Shown one piece after another: positions 26,355 to 33,493 of a DNA stretch of 64,000 nucleotides. Below the pieces are notes generated by a model. That model did no database searches. It saw only the letters and a program-made list of their open reading frames with translations, and was not told where the DNA came from. A program made the position numbers and the translations under genes. The DNA is from a virus. The first letter of the stretch is position 1, and the number at the start of each line of letters is the position of its first letter. The stretch is taken from positions 84,446 through 148,445 of IMG/VR virus record IMGVR_UViG_3300010885_020795. One strand, given 5' to 3'.

Positions 26355-27227
26355 TTTGTCTTTAAATTCTCGTAACTCTCTAGCGCCCAAGCCTGCATCT
26401 AAGCCCAGGGCTTTTTCGTCATTGCCGTATTTTTCAACCAGTGCCTGCCATTTAGACTGACTAATCAAACTCTTAACTAGTTGGTATTCCCCTGCACTTA
26501 GTTTAACTGAATTAACAGCATAGTCTTCAAATGCTTGACATGCCTCTGGGAACAATGGTTTAACTAGGTTATACATGGCACCAGCAAATTCCCGGATCTC
26601 CCACTGTGCATGTGGATCCATACGCAAGCGAGCCATGTGTAAAAAATTCTTCAAGTTAGCTTTCCAATACAATTCTGTATATCCGCCTACTGGAAGCACA
26701 CTTCTAGCCAACTCACGAGCAAGACCACTATCGTCTTTGCCTAGTAAACTTGTATACTCTTTATAAGCATTAAAGAAACTACGTTGGAAGGCATGTTGTA
26801 CTCCACGTTTTTCTTCAAAGCCCCATTCGCTGTCTTCACGGCCTTGTTTATTAGTTGTACTTTGCTTTTGGATTTGTTCTAATTCAGGAATGTAAAACTC
26901 ATCTGTGAGCACACTATATCGAGCACTATATTCGTTCATGCTGGCTGTACGATGACGTACAAGTTGTCGCATAACGAAGATAGGAAGTTTAATATGGAAC
27001 TTTACTTCGCACATTTCAAATGGTGTAGTATGTTCGTGACGCATTAGATAACGAATTAAGTTTCTATCGTCTTGAACTTGTTTTGTACCGGCACCATAGC
27101 TGACACGAGCGGCCTGCACTATTGCGCTGTCACTGCCCATGTGATCAACTAGACCAACGAATCCGTGATCTAGTACTGGAAGATATTTTTTATCTTCCTC
27201 AAAATTAATTTCTGATTTAACTGTCAT
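26343..27227 (-). CDS. thyX: Flavin-dependent thymidylate synthase ThyX
   Basis: A 294-residue protein. RHRTASMNEYSARYS at residues 91-105 is the diagnostic ThyX motif (RHRxxSxNExSxRYS). The enzyme makes dTMP from dUMP with methylenetetrahydrofolate and FAD/NADPH, giving the phage its own thymidylate supply. AAGAAGA precedes the ATG, which overlaps the stop of the upstream gene (ATGA). It is the first gene of the - strand block met from the left and converges with the radical-SAM operon. Confidence 0.95.
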   Translation of the reverse strand: MTVKSEINFEEDKKYLPVLDHGFVGLVDHMGSDSAIVQAARVSYGAGTKQVQDDRNLIRYLMRHEHTTPFEMCEVKFHIKLPIFVMRQLVRHRTASMNEYSARYSVLTDEFYIPELEQIQKQSTTNKQGREDSEWGFEEKRGVQHAFQRSFFNAYKEYTSLLGKDDSGLARELARSVLPVGGYTELYWKANLKNFLHMARLRMDPHAQWEIREFAGAMYNLVKPLFPEACQAFEDYAVNSVKLSAGEYQLVKSLISQSKWQALVEKYGNDEKALGLDAGLGARELREFKDKLGL

Positions 27228-27529
27228 TCTTCTTTGTCGAAATGTTGTTGAAACAATCTACGAGTGTATTTTGTCACATTTGTTTTTAATTTAACGCTGT
27301 CGAGAAAAACCTCAACGTCTAAGACTTCTTCTCTCATATGTTCTAGTCCCTGGCTTTTTAAAACGTCTTTGGCGTCTTTCATTCCTTTAAGATCTTCTTG
27401 AGTAAACTCAAGTACATTCCCATCCTTCATTTTTAAGTGAAGGTGGGTTATGTATTCTGTGGGGACTTCTTCCATGATAATATCTTTGAGAATATCATCG
27501 AAAGAACGGTCTTTTTTTCTAATGGCCAT
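27224..27529 (-). CDS. Conserved hypothetical phage protein
   Basis: A 101-residue acidic/basic mixed protein with no known domain. The start has a strong GGATGAGGA ribosome site. Its stop overlaps the thyX start, so the two are probably translated together. A strand-rich centre (HLHLKMKDGNVLEF) is followed by helices. No function can be assigned. Confidence 0.6.
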   Translation of the reverse strand: MAIRKKDRSFDDILKDIIMEEVPTEYITHLHLKMKDGNVLEFTQEDLKGMKDAKDVLKSQGLEHMREEVLDVEVFLDSVKLKTNVTKYTRRLFQQHFDKEE

Positions 27530-27557
27530 TCCTCATCCTTTGATGTATTATTGTTAT

Positions 27558-28142
27558 TTACTTTTTTTTAGGACGGCCTCTACCACGCTTACCGGAATCA
27601 GCTGTAATAGTTGTAACACTATCTGCTGGTACGGTTGTTGTAGTTTGTGGGTCCAAAGCTTTTGCTTCCTCGATCAAACGCTTAGATTCTTTTAAATAGA
27701 ACGCGGCCTGTGATCTAAGATTGTTAGCAATATCTTTGTCACTTAAAACTCCGGCAGTTTTTTCTTGTTGTTTTTGATCTGCTTGCTCTTTAATATCATT
27801 AAGTTGTTTATTAAGTTCTCTAAGATTAATAGCAATTCCAGGAGCAGGCATCATTTCGATTTGATCTACTTGTTTCTTTTTCAACCAACCAAATTGATGC
27901 ATGGCTTGTAACATATTGTTACCATCGTGGAACACTTCTCTTTGAGCGAAAGAGTAGAAGTCCATTTCGCTTTGGGCTGTTGGACTTTCTACTGATTCGA
28001 TCAACTTATCATGATAATTAGCAGGCAATGCCTCAGTTTCAACAATCAGACAGCTACCTTCGTCACCGGGCAAAGTACGAAACACAACAATACATTTTTT
28101 GTTTGTGTCAATGGTTTGTCCAACGTGTTTAATAAACGGCAT
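27558..28142 (-). CDS. Conserved T4-like marine phage protein with AT-hook-like tail
   Basis: A 194-residue protein. The start MPFIKHVGQTIDTNKKCIVVFRTLPG and the mid-segment DGNNMLQAMHQFGWLKKK resemble a conserved hypothetical family I recall from cyanophages. A Gln/Lys helical region follows, and the C-terminus is GKRGRGRPKKK, an AT-hook-like basic GRP motif that could bind AT-rich DNA. The ribosome site AAGGAAAGGGG is strong. It lies directly downstream of the late-promoter-driven gene at 28.2 kb. Confidence 0.6.
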   Translation of the reverse strand: MPFIKHVGQTIDTNKKCIVVFRTLPGDEGSCLIVETEALPANYHDKLIESVESPTAQSEMDFYSFAQREVFHDGNNMLQAMHQFGWLKKKQVDQIEMMPAPGIAINLRELNKQLNDIKEQADQKQQEKTAGVLSDKDIANNLRSQAAFYLKESKRLIEEAKALDPQTTTTVPADSVTTITADSGKRGRGRPKKK

Positions 28143-28156
28143 AATTGCCCCTTTCC

Positions 28157-28435
28157 TTATTCAGCTACTAGTGCAGTACCGTCAGCTGGTGGAACATCTG
28201 TTGGTGCTTCAGCTATTACTTCTACTGGTGCAGTACCGTCAGCTGGTTGTTCAGCTTGGGCTTGTGCTTCAGCGGCCGCGGCTGCTTCGTCTTGTTGTTT
28301 CTTAGCATCAGCTAAAAAGGCATTCAACTTTGATGCCGCGTCGCCAACGACACCGACTTCTAAAATGCTAAAAGTACCGCGTTTAACTGCTAATTCGATT
28401 GCGGCTAATAGAATTGAAAGATCTTGTAAGTTCAT
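28157..28435 (-). CDS. Conserved small protein with Ala/Pro-rich tail, late-promoter driven
   Basis: A 92-residue protein. The ATG at 28435 has the ribosome site GGAGA; an in-frame ATG at 28453 lies in the leader hairpin. Residues 1-45 (LQDLSILLAAIELAVKRG...) look like a folded helical domain, followed by an Ala/Gln-rich linker and two PADGTA repeats encoded by an exact 20-base duplication. A perfect TATAAATA box lies 36 bases upstream of the ATG. This suggests late expression and a possible virion role. Confidence 0.6.
   Translation of the reverse strand: MNLQDLSILLAAIELAVKRGTFSILEVGVVGDAASKLNAFLADAKKQQDEAAAAAEAQAQAEQPADGTAPVEVIAEAPTDVPPADGTALVAE
28171..28247. repeat. 20-bp direct repeat pair inside the 28.2-kb gene
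   Basis: The string gtgcagtaccgtcagctggt occurs at 28171-28190 and again at 28228-28247, 57 bases apart and in frame. It encodes the PADGTA copies in the Ala/Pro-rich tail. A recent in-frame duplication is likely. Confidence 0.85.
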
Positions 28436-28446
28436 ATTTTCTCCTT

Positions 28447-28466
28447 CGTACATGTCTTTATGTACG
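28447..28466 (-). promoter_or_regulatory. Leader hairpin next to the late promoter
   Basis: Seven-base perfect stem (cgtacat / atgtacg) with a six-base loop. It begins about where a transcript from the TATAAATA box at 28472-28479 would start, so it would be a 5'-terminal mRNA hairpin ahead of the ribosome site. This could protect the message; that role is inferred. Confidence 0.5.
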
Positions 28467-28471
28467 TATTC

Positions 28472-28479
28472 TATTTATA
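28472..28479 (-). promoter_or_regulatory. T4-type late promoter TATAAATA
   Basis: Exact TATAAATA on the - strand, 36 bases before the ATG of the 28.2-kb gene, in an intergenic stretch just downstream of a terminator. In T4 this octamer is read by the gp55 sigma with gp33 and the gp45 clamp. Position and context make this the best late promoter in the window. Confidence 0.75.
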
Positions 28480-28504
28480 GAGTGGTGTCTTATATTTGAC
28501 CTAC

Positions 28505-28530
28505 AAAAAAAGGGCAGTTACCTGCCCTTT
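28505..28530 (-). terminator. Rho-independent terminator
   Basis: On the - strand a nine-base stem (aaagggcag / ctgcccttt) with a four-base loop runs into a T tract of seven. It follows the stop of the DUF2201/VWA gene by 17 bases and separates it from the late-promoter unit. Confidence 0.88.
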
Positions 28531-28547
28531 ATAAAACTTTTTTTAGA

Positions 28548-29744
28548 TTAAACAGTTTCCGGAGTAAATGTGTAATGTGCAGTGACACCAAATGGAGCTT
28601 CAATGGTTTCGTTACCATGTACAACAAATAATGTATCACAATAATTTTCATCACCCCAGCTACCAAAAGGATATCCGTCTGTAAACATGATAAACTGTTT
28701 AGGATTAATATCGTTGTCTTTCATGTATTGGAAACAAGCATCAAAATCTGTACCACCGCCACCCATTGGATCGTAGTCATAGATTTCATCAAAGCCGTCT
28801 TCGGTATATGTAACTGGATTATAGATTTCTGTGTCGAAACTAAACACATGAATGGTATAACTAGTATACATATCCATCATACCTTTAACTTCACTCAAGA
28901 AGTCACGCACCATGTCTTCGGAAATAGATCCTGAAGCATCAATAGCAATAACAACATCTAAGTGTTCTGCTGGCAACATACCTGGCAGTACTGCACCGGT
29001 ATGCCATGCTTTACGACTGGGACGCATAAAGCTATAATTATTCTTCAAATTACTTTCTAATTGAATACGCAACAGATCTTGCCAGCGCATTTTTGGAGCA
29101 GTAAATTGTTGAATTAAACGACGAATGCCTGTGGGTACATTTCCTGCACCTGCGGCCTGAGCACTTTGTAATACCGCTTCTTTAAGCTCGTCTTTAATTT
29201 TCTTTTGCGTCTCGGCATCAATCTTAATACCGCTGGATTTGGATTTGCCGTCACTGCCTTTGCCATCGTCCTTGCCTTCTTCTCCTGATCCGTCCATGTG
29301 CATGTCCAAAGTCATTTGAATTTTGACAGCATTCTTCATCAGCTCGTCATAAATTTCTTCTGTGGTTTTTTCGCGATATTTTGGATCCCACAGGATTGGC
29401 ACTTTGGTAATTTTCTTACCTACGTTATTTTGAATCAACATGTCGTTGATAACATAGTCACCGGCCATGTTCCAAACTTGGGGTTCGCGATCATTGCGGC
29501 GACCCATATGATTATAAATGCAATGACCAACTTCGTGACCAAACAAGAAAACCAATTCGTCGTCGTCAAGACTTTCAATGAACTTGTCGCAATAATAAAA
29601 ATGGCGACCATCTGTTGCGGCAGTACTGCACCAATCGCTGGCTTCGACTAGTTTCAAGCGAGTTGCAAGGTTGCCCCAAAATGGATGCTTGAGCAACATT
29701 TTAACACGAGCTTTAGTTAAGCGATCTTTTGTTGTAAATTTCAT
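28548..29744 (-). CDS. DUF2201-type putative metallopeptidase with VWA-like domain
   Basis: A 398-residue protein. HEVGH at residues 70-74 is a zinc-peptidase-like motif in the N-terminal domain. A charged linker rich in Gly/Asp/Lys at about 150-175 follows. Residues about 263-398 form a VWA-like domain with DASGS at 269-273, a MIDAS-type metal site. This layout is the usual partner of MoxR AAA+ ATPases, and a MoxR gene lies one gene upstream. The pair probably acts as a chaperone or metal-insertion machine; its phage target is unknown. Confidence 0.82.
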   Translation of the reverse strand: MKFTTKDRLTKARVKMLLKHPFWGNLATRLKLVEASDWCSTAATDGRHFYYCDKFIESLDDDELVFLFGHEVGHCIYNHMGRRNDREPQVWNMAGDYVINDMLIQNNVGKKITKVPILWDPKYREKTTEEIYDELMKNAVKIQMTLDMHMDGSGEEGKDDGKGSDGKSKSSGIKIDAETQKKIKDELKEAVLQSAQAAGAGNVPTGIRRLIQQFTAPKMRWQDLLRIQLESNLKNNYSFMRPSRKAWHTGAVLPGMLPAEHLDVVIAIDASGSISEDMVRDFLSEVKGMMDMYTSYTIHVFSFDTEIYNPVTYTEDGFDEIYDYDPMGGGGTDFDACFQYMKDNDINPKQFIMFTDGYPFGSWGDENYCDTLFVVHGNETIEAPFGVTAHYTFTPETV

Positions 29745-29767
29745 CTTCTACTCCAGTTAATATAGTA

Positions 29768-29796
29768 ATTATACTATAAGTGGGAATTATTGTCAA
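29768..29796 (-). promoter_or_regulatory. Sigma70-like promoter of the DUF2201/VWA gene
   Basis: On the - strand TTGACA (29791-29796), 17-base spacer, TATAAT (29768-29773): both hexamers match the consensus exactly. The start codon is about 24 bases downstream of the -10 box. Confidence 0.85.
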
Positions 29797-30156
29797 TTAA
29801 AGGCCGAATTTCAAACGGCATAAGAACGCACTTTCTGCGTCCTTAAACCAAATAGTTTTTGTGCCCAAAGGGGCATAATAATGCAATGGCTTGATTGACA
29901 TTTGCTTACACCATTTAACTATTTCAGTTCTAACCTTTCCCTGAGTGTAATCGATTTCACTCCAAGTCATTTTGGCATTATCAAAATAGTCAATGATAGT
30001 ATCTCTAGTGATAAGATCATTTCCCAACACACTTCTTACATATTCCATATCACCGTAGACTAACTCCAACATTGTAGACCGGAAAGGGACACCTTTTCCC
30101 GTTTCCAGTCTATCGGATTGTAAGTGGGACATGAGTCCCACATCAATATTACTCAC
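29797..30156 (-). CDS. Hypothetical protein downstream of MoxR
   Basis: About 119 residues from a GTG at 30156 that overlaps the end of the MoxR gene; an ATG at 30132 is the alternative. The protein is unrecognised: TWSEIDYTQGKVRTEIVKWCKQMS suggests helices, and the end is basic and aromatic. A perfect seven-base-pair hairpin lies on the ATG at 30132, which favours the upstream start or signals translational control. Confidence 0.55.
   Translation of the reverse strand: MSNIDVGLMSHLQSDRLETGKGVPFRSTMLELVYGDMEYVRSVLGNDLITRDTIIDYFDNAKMTWSEIDYTQGKVRTEIVKWCKQMSIKPLHYYAPLGTKTIWFKDAESAFLCRLKFGL
30124..30141 (-). promoter_or_regulatory. Hairpin over a possible start codon
   Basis: Perfect inverted repeat gtgggac-atga-gtcccac: seven base pairs, four-base loop. 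The ATG candidate at 30132 for the gene downstream of MoxR begins in its loop. It may limit initiation there, or be a chance result of coding for DVGLMSHL. Confidence 0.4.
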
Positions 30157-31264
30157 CAATGTCCACTACCAAGTGAGCATAGCGTTTGAAGAACTCTGGG
30201 AAGTTCTTAAGCTTCTTGTGGTCAAAGGGCAAGTTATAGTTCTTAAGTGCAGTATGAGCACCCATAATAACCATCTCTGCTTCAAAATTATCCATCATAA
30301 ACTGGATAAAGTTTTCGCACATACTATGCCATGTATCCAACTTGCCGGATTTCTTAGCAGTCTCGTAGCCGTCTTTGAGCTCGTAGCACATACCAGTTGT
30401 CAACGAATACATCGCGGACACTTCTTTGGTCTTCAACTCTTTAACTTTGCCTGCCAACACGTCTGTGGGACTTGGCAAGTCTGCGGCAATCTTACGATGT
30501 GCCATAAACTTAATTGCAAGACCTTCGCCAACGCAACCTGCTACCATGTCTGTCTGCTCGTTGTCTGTCATCTCATTGTCAATGAGATCTGACACAAAGC
30601 TCCAGCTACGTGGAGTAGCAAAACTGCGGTCATGTACAGTAGGATCAAAGTTGTACAGGTCTGCCTTTTGGTAGTTCAAATAACCAACCACGTCTTGGTG
30701 GATACGATTCTGCAGAGCCCACTGATTCCAGTCGGTAAAGTCTACACGAAGTTCAAAGTGAACAAATCGGTTAGCCAATGGAGTAGGCATACGATAAGTA
30801 ACACCTTTGTCTGTCATACGGTTACCAGCCGCCATAATAACAACATTATCTGGCAACTCATAAGTACCTACACGACGATTCAAAATAAGCTGATAGGCCG
30901 CGGCCTGTACAGCAGGTGCCGCACCAGCAAGTTCGTCCAAGAACAGGACAACTACAGGATGCTTGTCGGCAAATTCTTTGTTAGGCAATTCGCTGGGTGG
31001 TGCCCACGACATTGTATTTTCTTGAGAATTGTAATAAGGAATACCTTTAATGTCTGTGGGTTCCCACAGATTCAAACGCACATCAATAAGTGCTCCGCCC
31101 ATTTCTTCTGCCAACTGAGCGGCAAGGTCGGACTTACCTACGCCTGGAGGTCCCCAAAGGAACACCGGACGCTTGGCTTTCATAGCGCGGCGTACAAGAC
31201 GCTTTGCTTCACTAATTTTTACGGTGCGACCTTCGCCAATGCCACTTTTGTCTGCTTTTGCCAT
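30149..31264 (-). CDS. MoxR-family AAA+ ATPase
   Basis: A 371-residue protein. FLWGPPGVGKSDLAAQ (Walker A, GPPGVGKS at 38-45) and VVLFLDELAGA (Walker B, near residue 110) are intact. The later AAGNRMTDKGVTYRMPTPLANRF segment contains sensor and arginine-finger-like residues of the MoxR group. A strong AAGGAG site lies before the ATG. It probably forms a ring that works with the DUF2201/VWA protein two genes on. Its own sigma70-like promoter suggests early expression. Confidence 0.9.
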   Translation of the reverse strand: MAKADKSGIGEGRTVKISEAKRLVRRAMKAKRPVFLWGPPGVGKSDLAAQLAEEMGGALIDVRLNLWEPTDIKGIPYYNSQENTMSWAPPSELPNKEFADKHPVVVLFLDELAGAAPAVQAAAYQLILNRRVGTYELPDNVVIMAAGNRMTDKGVTYRMPTPLANRFVHFELRVDFTDWNQWALQNRIHQDVVGYLNYQKADLYNFDPTVHDRSFATPRSWSFVSDLIDNEMTDNEQTDMVAGCVGEGLAIKFMAHRKIAADLPSPTDVLAGKVKELKTKEVSAMYSLTTGMCYELKDGYETAKKSGKLDTWHSMCENFIQFMMDNFEAEMVIMGAHTALKNYNLPFDHKKLKNFPEFFKRYAHLVVDIGE

Positions 31265-31300
31265 ATTGCTTTACTCCTTAAAATGTTTTGCAATGAATGT

Positions 31301-31329
31301 ATTATACAATAGACTGGAATTTCTGTCTA
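31301..31329 (-). promoter_or_regulatory. Sigma70-like promoter of the MoxR gene
   Basis: On the - strand TAGACA (31324-31329), 17-base spacer, TATAAT (31301-31306), in the 76-base gap before the MoxR ATG. Confidence 0.8.
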
Positions 31330-31340
31330 TTAACGATTAA

Positions 31341-31499
31341 TTAAATTTGTGCATCCAAGTACACACGATATGCCTGCATGGTCTTTTCTCCGTAGACCAT
31401 TTTGCCATATTTTTGAATGTCTTGCAAGAGATCGGTAAATTTCAGTCCCAAGAATTGGCATTCTTTTTGTAGAAGTTTAACAGCGGTTGCGAGTTGCAT
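31341..31499 (-). CDS. Small hypothetical early protein
   Basis: A 52-residue protein starting at the ATG at 31499. Longer in-frame starts would lie within the promoter's -10 region, so this internal ATG is the more likely start. The protein is a Leu/Gln-rich helical peptide (LATAVKLLQKECQFLGL...). It has its own strong promoter and no known domain, as is common for early host-takeover genes. Confidence 0.5.
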   Translation of the reverse strand: MQLATAVKLLQKECQFLGLKFTDLLQDIQKYGKMVYGEKTMQAYRVYLDAQI

Positions 31500-31526
31500 T
31501 GTTGCTTTCTTTGTTGCTAAAATTGT

Positions 31527-31555
31527 ATTATACAACCAAAATGAATTTCGGTCAA
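31527..31555 (-). promoter_or_regulatory. Sigma70-like promoter of the 31.4-kb gene
   Basis: On the - strand TTGACC (31550-31555), 17-base spacer, TATAAT (31527-31532). It lies in a 37-base block that recurs at 31840-31876 with two mismatches. Confidence 0.82.
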
Positions 31556-31565
31556 TTATTGATAA

Positions 31566-31814
31566 TTAATCAATTACCACAACACGATAAACGTCTGTAC
31601 GCAACTCGCCGGTTTCTTCGTCGAATTGGTCTTCGTAGTCATCAACCAGTTTATCCATTTGATGATAATCACTACGCTCTATAACACCTTCGGAGACGTT
31701 ACTGACTTTTGGAGCCACTATGGTGCGCCAGTGATCGCCGTAGTTGTAAGCAAAGTGAACATCTGCTTCCTGATCCATGTACTTTAACTGCTCAATGAGA
31801 TCTTTAACTTTCAT
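31566..31814 (-). CDS. Small conserved phage hypothetical protein
   Basis: An 82-residue protein. The start MKVKDLIEQLKYMDQEADVHF at 31814 has a good AAAGGA site; upstream in-frame starts overlap the promoter. The opening and the YHQMDKLVDDYEDQF segment resemble a small family often seen in phages, of unknown role. It is acidic and has its own promoter. Confidence 0.62.
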   Translation of the reverse strand: MKVKDLIEQLKYMDQEADVHFAYNYGDHWRTIVAPKVSNVSEGVIERSDYHQMDKLVDDYEDQFDEETGELRTDVYRVVVID

Positions 31815-31841
31815 TGCTGGTCCTTTTGTTGCAATACAAGT

Positions 31842-31870
31842 ATTATACAACCAAACCGAATTTCGGTCAA
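31842..31870 (-). promoter_or_regulatory. Sigma70-like promoter of the 31.6-kb gene
   Basis: On the - strand TTGACC (31865-31870), 17-base spacer, TATAAT (31842-31847). Confidence 0.82.
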
Positions 31871-32158
31871 TTATTGGGTAATTTTACTACGAGTTTTTTG
31901 CACTTTTTTAGCAGGGCTTCGTTTGGGTTTTTCTACTACTTTAGTAGTAGTTTTAGTAAACTCTTTGGCCACATAGTGGGCAATAAGTTCGCGCTGAATC
32001 ATTGTAATCAAATCGCCATGATCATCATTTACAACAAATCTAACCGGGCATCTACCCCATGCACCCGTTTCGTTAAAATCTGCAAACCAACGTCTATGAT
32101 CCTTATTTTTTGCATCGAAGACCACATAAGGTCTTCCATGTAATTGAAGTCTACTCAC
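31871..32158 (-). CDS. Hypothetical protein with basic tail, GTG start
   Basis: A 95-residue protein. GTG is the start, supported by AGGAGA seven bases upstream. The N-terminal 60 residues look folded (RPYVVFDAKNKDHRRWFADF...). The last 25 are Lys/Thr/Pro-rich (KPKRSPAKKVQKTRSK), a nucleic-acid-binding-type tail. A third small gene with its own promoter in this stretch. Confidence 0.6.
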   Translation of the reverse strand: MSRLQLHGRPYVVFDAKNKDHRRWFADFNETGAWGRCPVRFVVNDDHGDLITMIQRELIAHYVAKEFTKTTTKVVEKPKRSPAKKVQKTRSKITQ

Positions 32159-32194
32159 TGTACATCTCCTAATAGATTGCTAACTAGTCCAAGT

Positions 32195-32223
32195 AGTATA
32201 CTGCAAAATTTATTTAATGTCAA
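32195..32223 (-). promoter_or_regulatory. Sigma70-like promoter of the 31.9-kb gene
   Basis: On the - strand TTGACA (32218-32223), 17-base spacer, TATACT (32195-32200), between a terminator and the GTG start. Confidence 0.78.
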
Positions 32224-32239
32224 TTAAATTGAATTAAAT

Positions 32240-32262
32240 GAAAAAGCCGCTTTATGCGGCTT
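32240..32262 (-). terminator. Rho-independent terminator overlapping a stop codon
   Basis: On the - strand the stem aagccgc / gcggctt (seven base pairs, five-base loop) is followed by TTTTTCATTT. The stop codon of the 32.3-kb gene lies in the loop, so the gene end is part of the terminator. Confidence 0.8.
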
Positions 32263-32539
32263 CTTCGTTCTTTTTCCGATATTTGGCCATGGCCAATTCT
32301 CTAGCTAAGAACAATCTAAATTTAACATAGTCGCTGAGTTCTTCATCGGGATCAGCTTGTACTTTATGTACTTGCCTGCGAGTTTCGACCAAAATGTCTT
32401 CATCATCAAAGTCGATATCACTGGGCTGAGTTCCTTGTTTTATCAGCGATAATCTTAATGGATTACTTCTTAGGAGCTTCGGCTTTTTTATCGCCAGCTT
32501 GGGCCGGTGCGCTTGCAGGCGCGGCACTTTTGCTGGCAT
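32252..32539 (-). CDS. Hypothetical protein with uncertain start
   Basis: Up to 95 residues if it starts at the ATG at 32539. The last 65 residues (QPSDIDFDDEDILVETRRQV... to the Ala/Glu end) look like real coding sequence. The first 25 lie out of frame inside the next gene and look like a shadow of its Lys/Pro-rich code. No ATG, GTG or TTG fits between. It may use a rare start codon or a frameshift from the overlapping gene. Confidence 0.5.
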   Translation of the reverse strand: MPAKVPRLQAHRPKLAIKKPKLLRSNPLRLSLIKQGTQPSDIDFDDEDILVETRRQVHKVQADPDEELSDYVKFRLFLARELAMAKYRKKNEEAA

Positions 32540-32717
32540 CAACTTCTTTCTTCTTCTCTGCCTTAGTCTTTGGCTTTTCTACCTTAGGCATTTCCTTAGG
32601 TGTTGCAGGTGCGGAAGCAACTGCGGCAGGTTTTGCAACAGCTTCAGTTTTAGCTGGCTCAGCGGCAAAAGCGGTTACTGCGAAAAGACTTACGATTAGT
32701 GTGGATAGTAGTTTCAT
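32463..32717 (-). CDS. Small exported Ala/Lys/Pro-rich protein
   Basis: An 84-residue protein. It starts with a clear signal peptide, MKLLSTLIVSLFAVTAFAAE, with a likely AFA cleavage site after about residue 18. The mature part is almost entirely Ala, Pro, Lys and Glu (low complexity) and probably disordered. The ribosome site AAGGAGATC is strong. It may act in the host periplasm, for example at the envelope during infection; no enzymatic motif is visible. Confidence 0.72.
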   Translation of the reverse strand: MKLLSTLIVSLFAVTAFAAEPAKTEAVAKPAAVASAPATPKEMPKVEKPKTKAEKKKEVDASKSAAPASAPAQAGDKKAEAPKK

Positions 32718-32763
32718 ATGATCTCCTTGTGATTTGAAACGTAAGCAAATAAATTACTTGCTT

Positions 32764-32792
32764 ATATATATAACGCCTTAGTTCAGCGTTAA
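32764..32792 (-). promoter_or_regulatory. Weak sigma70-like promoter of the exported small protein
   Basis: On the - strand TTAACG (32787-32792), 16-base spacer, TATATA (32765-32770), in the gap before the exported-protein gene. An AACGC/GCGTT repeat overlaps it. The match is much poorer than for the other promoters. Confidence 0.35.
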
Positions 32793-33493
32793 GTTGACTG
32801 TTCTAGCCAAATATTGTCTACCAATTTTAATTTTTTTACCATTTCTTTGGTAGTTATATGAGTTAACAACGCCCTTCTTTTCAAAGTGGTATTATTCGGC
32901 ATTGTGCTGTGCAAGACTCGTGGGTTGTAGATTAGTACATCACCGATGTTCATTTTTGGTTGTATAACATTGGCTAAAAATTCTTCTGTATAAACTCCCT
33001 TGTAGCTGTCTTTAACAATCCAATTTTTTAAATGGCTTCCTGGATACAAACCAGTACCACCATTGTCTTTGTTAAATTCACATAAGGGTACAATACATTG
33101 TACACCTAATAGGTCAACTTCTTCATGCCATTCATCAAAGCGATAGGGACTATCTATATGTGGTTTTACAAATTGATTACCAGGCTCGTTGGTAATTACA
33201 TCCGATACATACACACAATTATTATCGAACCATGATTGCGTGATGTATAAGAGTTGTTGATTAATGCGATGAACACAGGGCCAATCAACAACTTGTTGAC
33301 TCCACCAAATGGCCAATTCTTCTAGACCAGTTAGATCTTTTTTAGGAAAATATTTTGCAGTAAAATCGTGTCCTCGTTGAGGTTCCAATTTATTTTGAAA
33401 AAAGTTTAAGTGAGCTATAGCAAGAGGATCTATTATGTTTTTTACTACACAATATCCTTGTTGCTTGATTGTTTCTAAAATTTGTTGGCCCAT
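32789..33493 (-). CDS. Phytanoyl-CoA dioxygenase (PhyH)-like 2-oxoglutarate oxygenase
   Basis: A 234-residue protein. KPHIDSP gives H112-x-D114 and PRVLHSTM gives H195, with R207 a likely 2-oxoglutarate ligand. PLCEFNKDNGGTGLYPGSH between them is typical of PhyH-type hydroxylases. The length is normal. Such enzymes hydroxylate small molecules or modified residues. It overlaps the gene upstream; the substrate is unknown. Confidence 0.8.
   Translation of the reverse strand: MGQQILETIKQQGYCVVKNIIDPLAIAHLNFFQNKLEPQRGHDFTAKYFPKKDLTGLEELAIWWSQQVVDWPCVHRINQQLLYITQSWFDNNCVYVSDVITNEPGNQFVKPHIDSPYRFDEWHEEVDLLGVQCIVPLCEFNKDNGGTGLYPGSHLKNWIVKDSYKGVYTEEFLANVIQPKMNIGDVLIYNPRVLHSTMPNNTTLKRRALLTHITTKEMVKKLKLVDNIWLEQST

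Larger units (their letters stand above)
31525..31876. repeat. Duplicated promoter block
   Basis: Two copies of a 37-base promoter sequence, at 31525-31561 and 31840-31876, differ only at two adjacent bases (at/cc). The leader just downstream is also similar. The upstream region of one small early gene was probably duplicated with, or recruited to, the next. Confidence 0.8.

Noticed and set aside
28011-28499. Long + strand frames opposite the 27.6-28.4 kb genes
   Set aside because: They mirror - strand genes with ribosome sites, promoter and terminator, and their products are low-complexity artefacts.
31558-31574. attgat-aatta-atcaat inverted repeat as a terminator
   Set aside because: The stem is six A/T-rich base pairs without a T tract, too weak to call.
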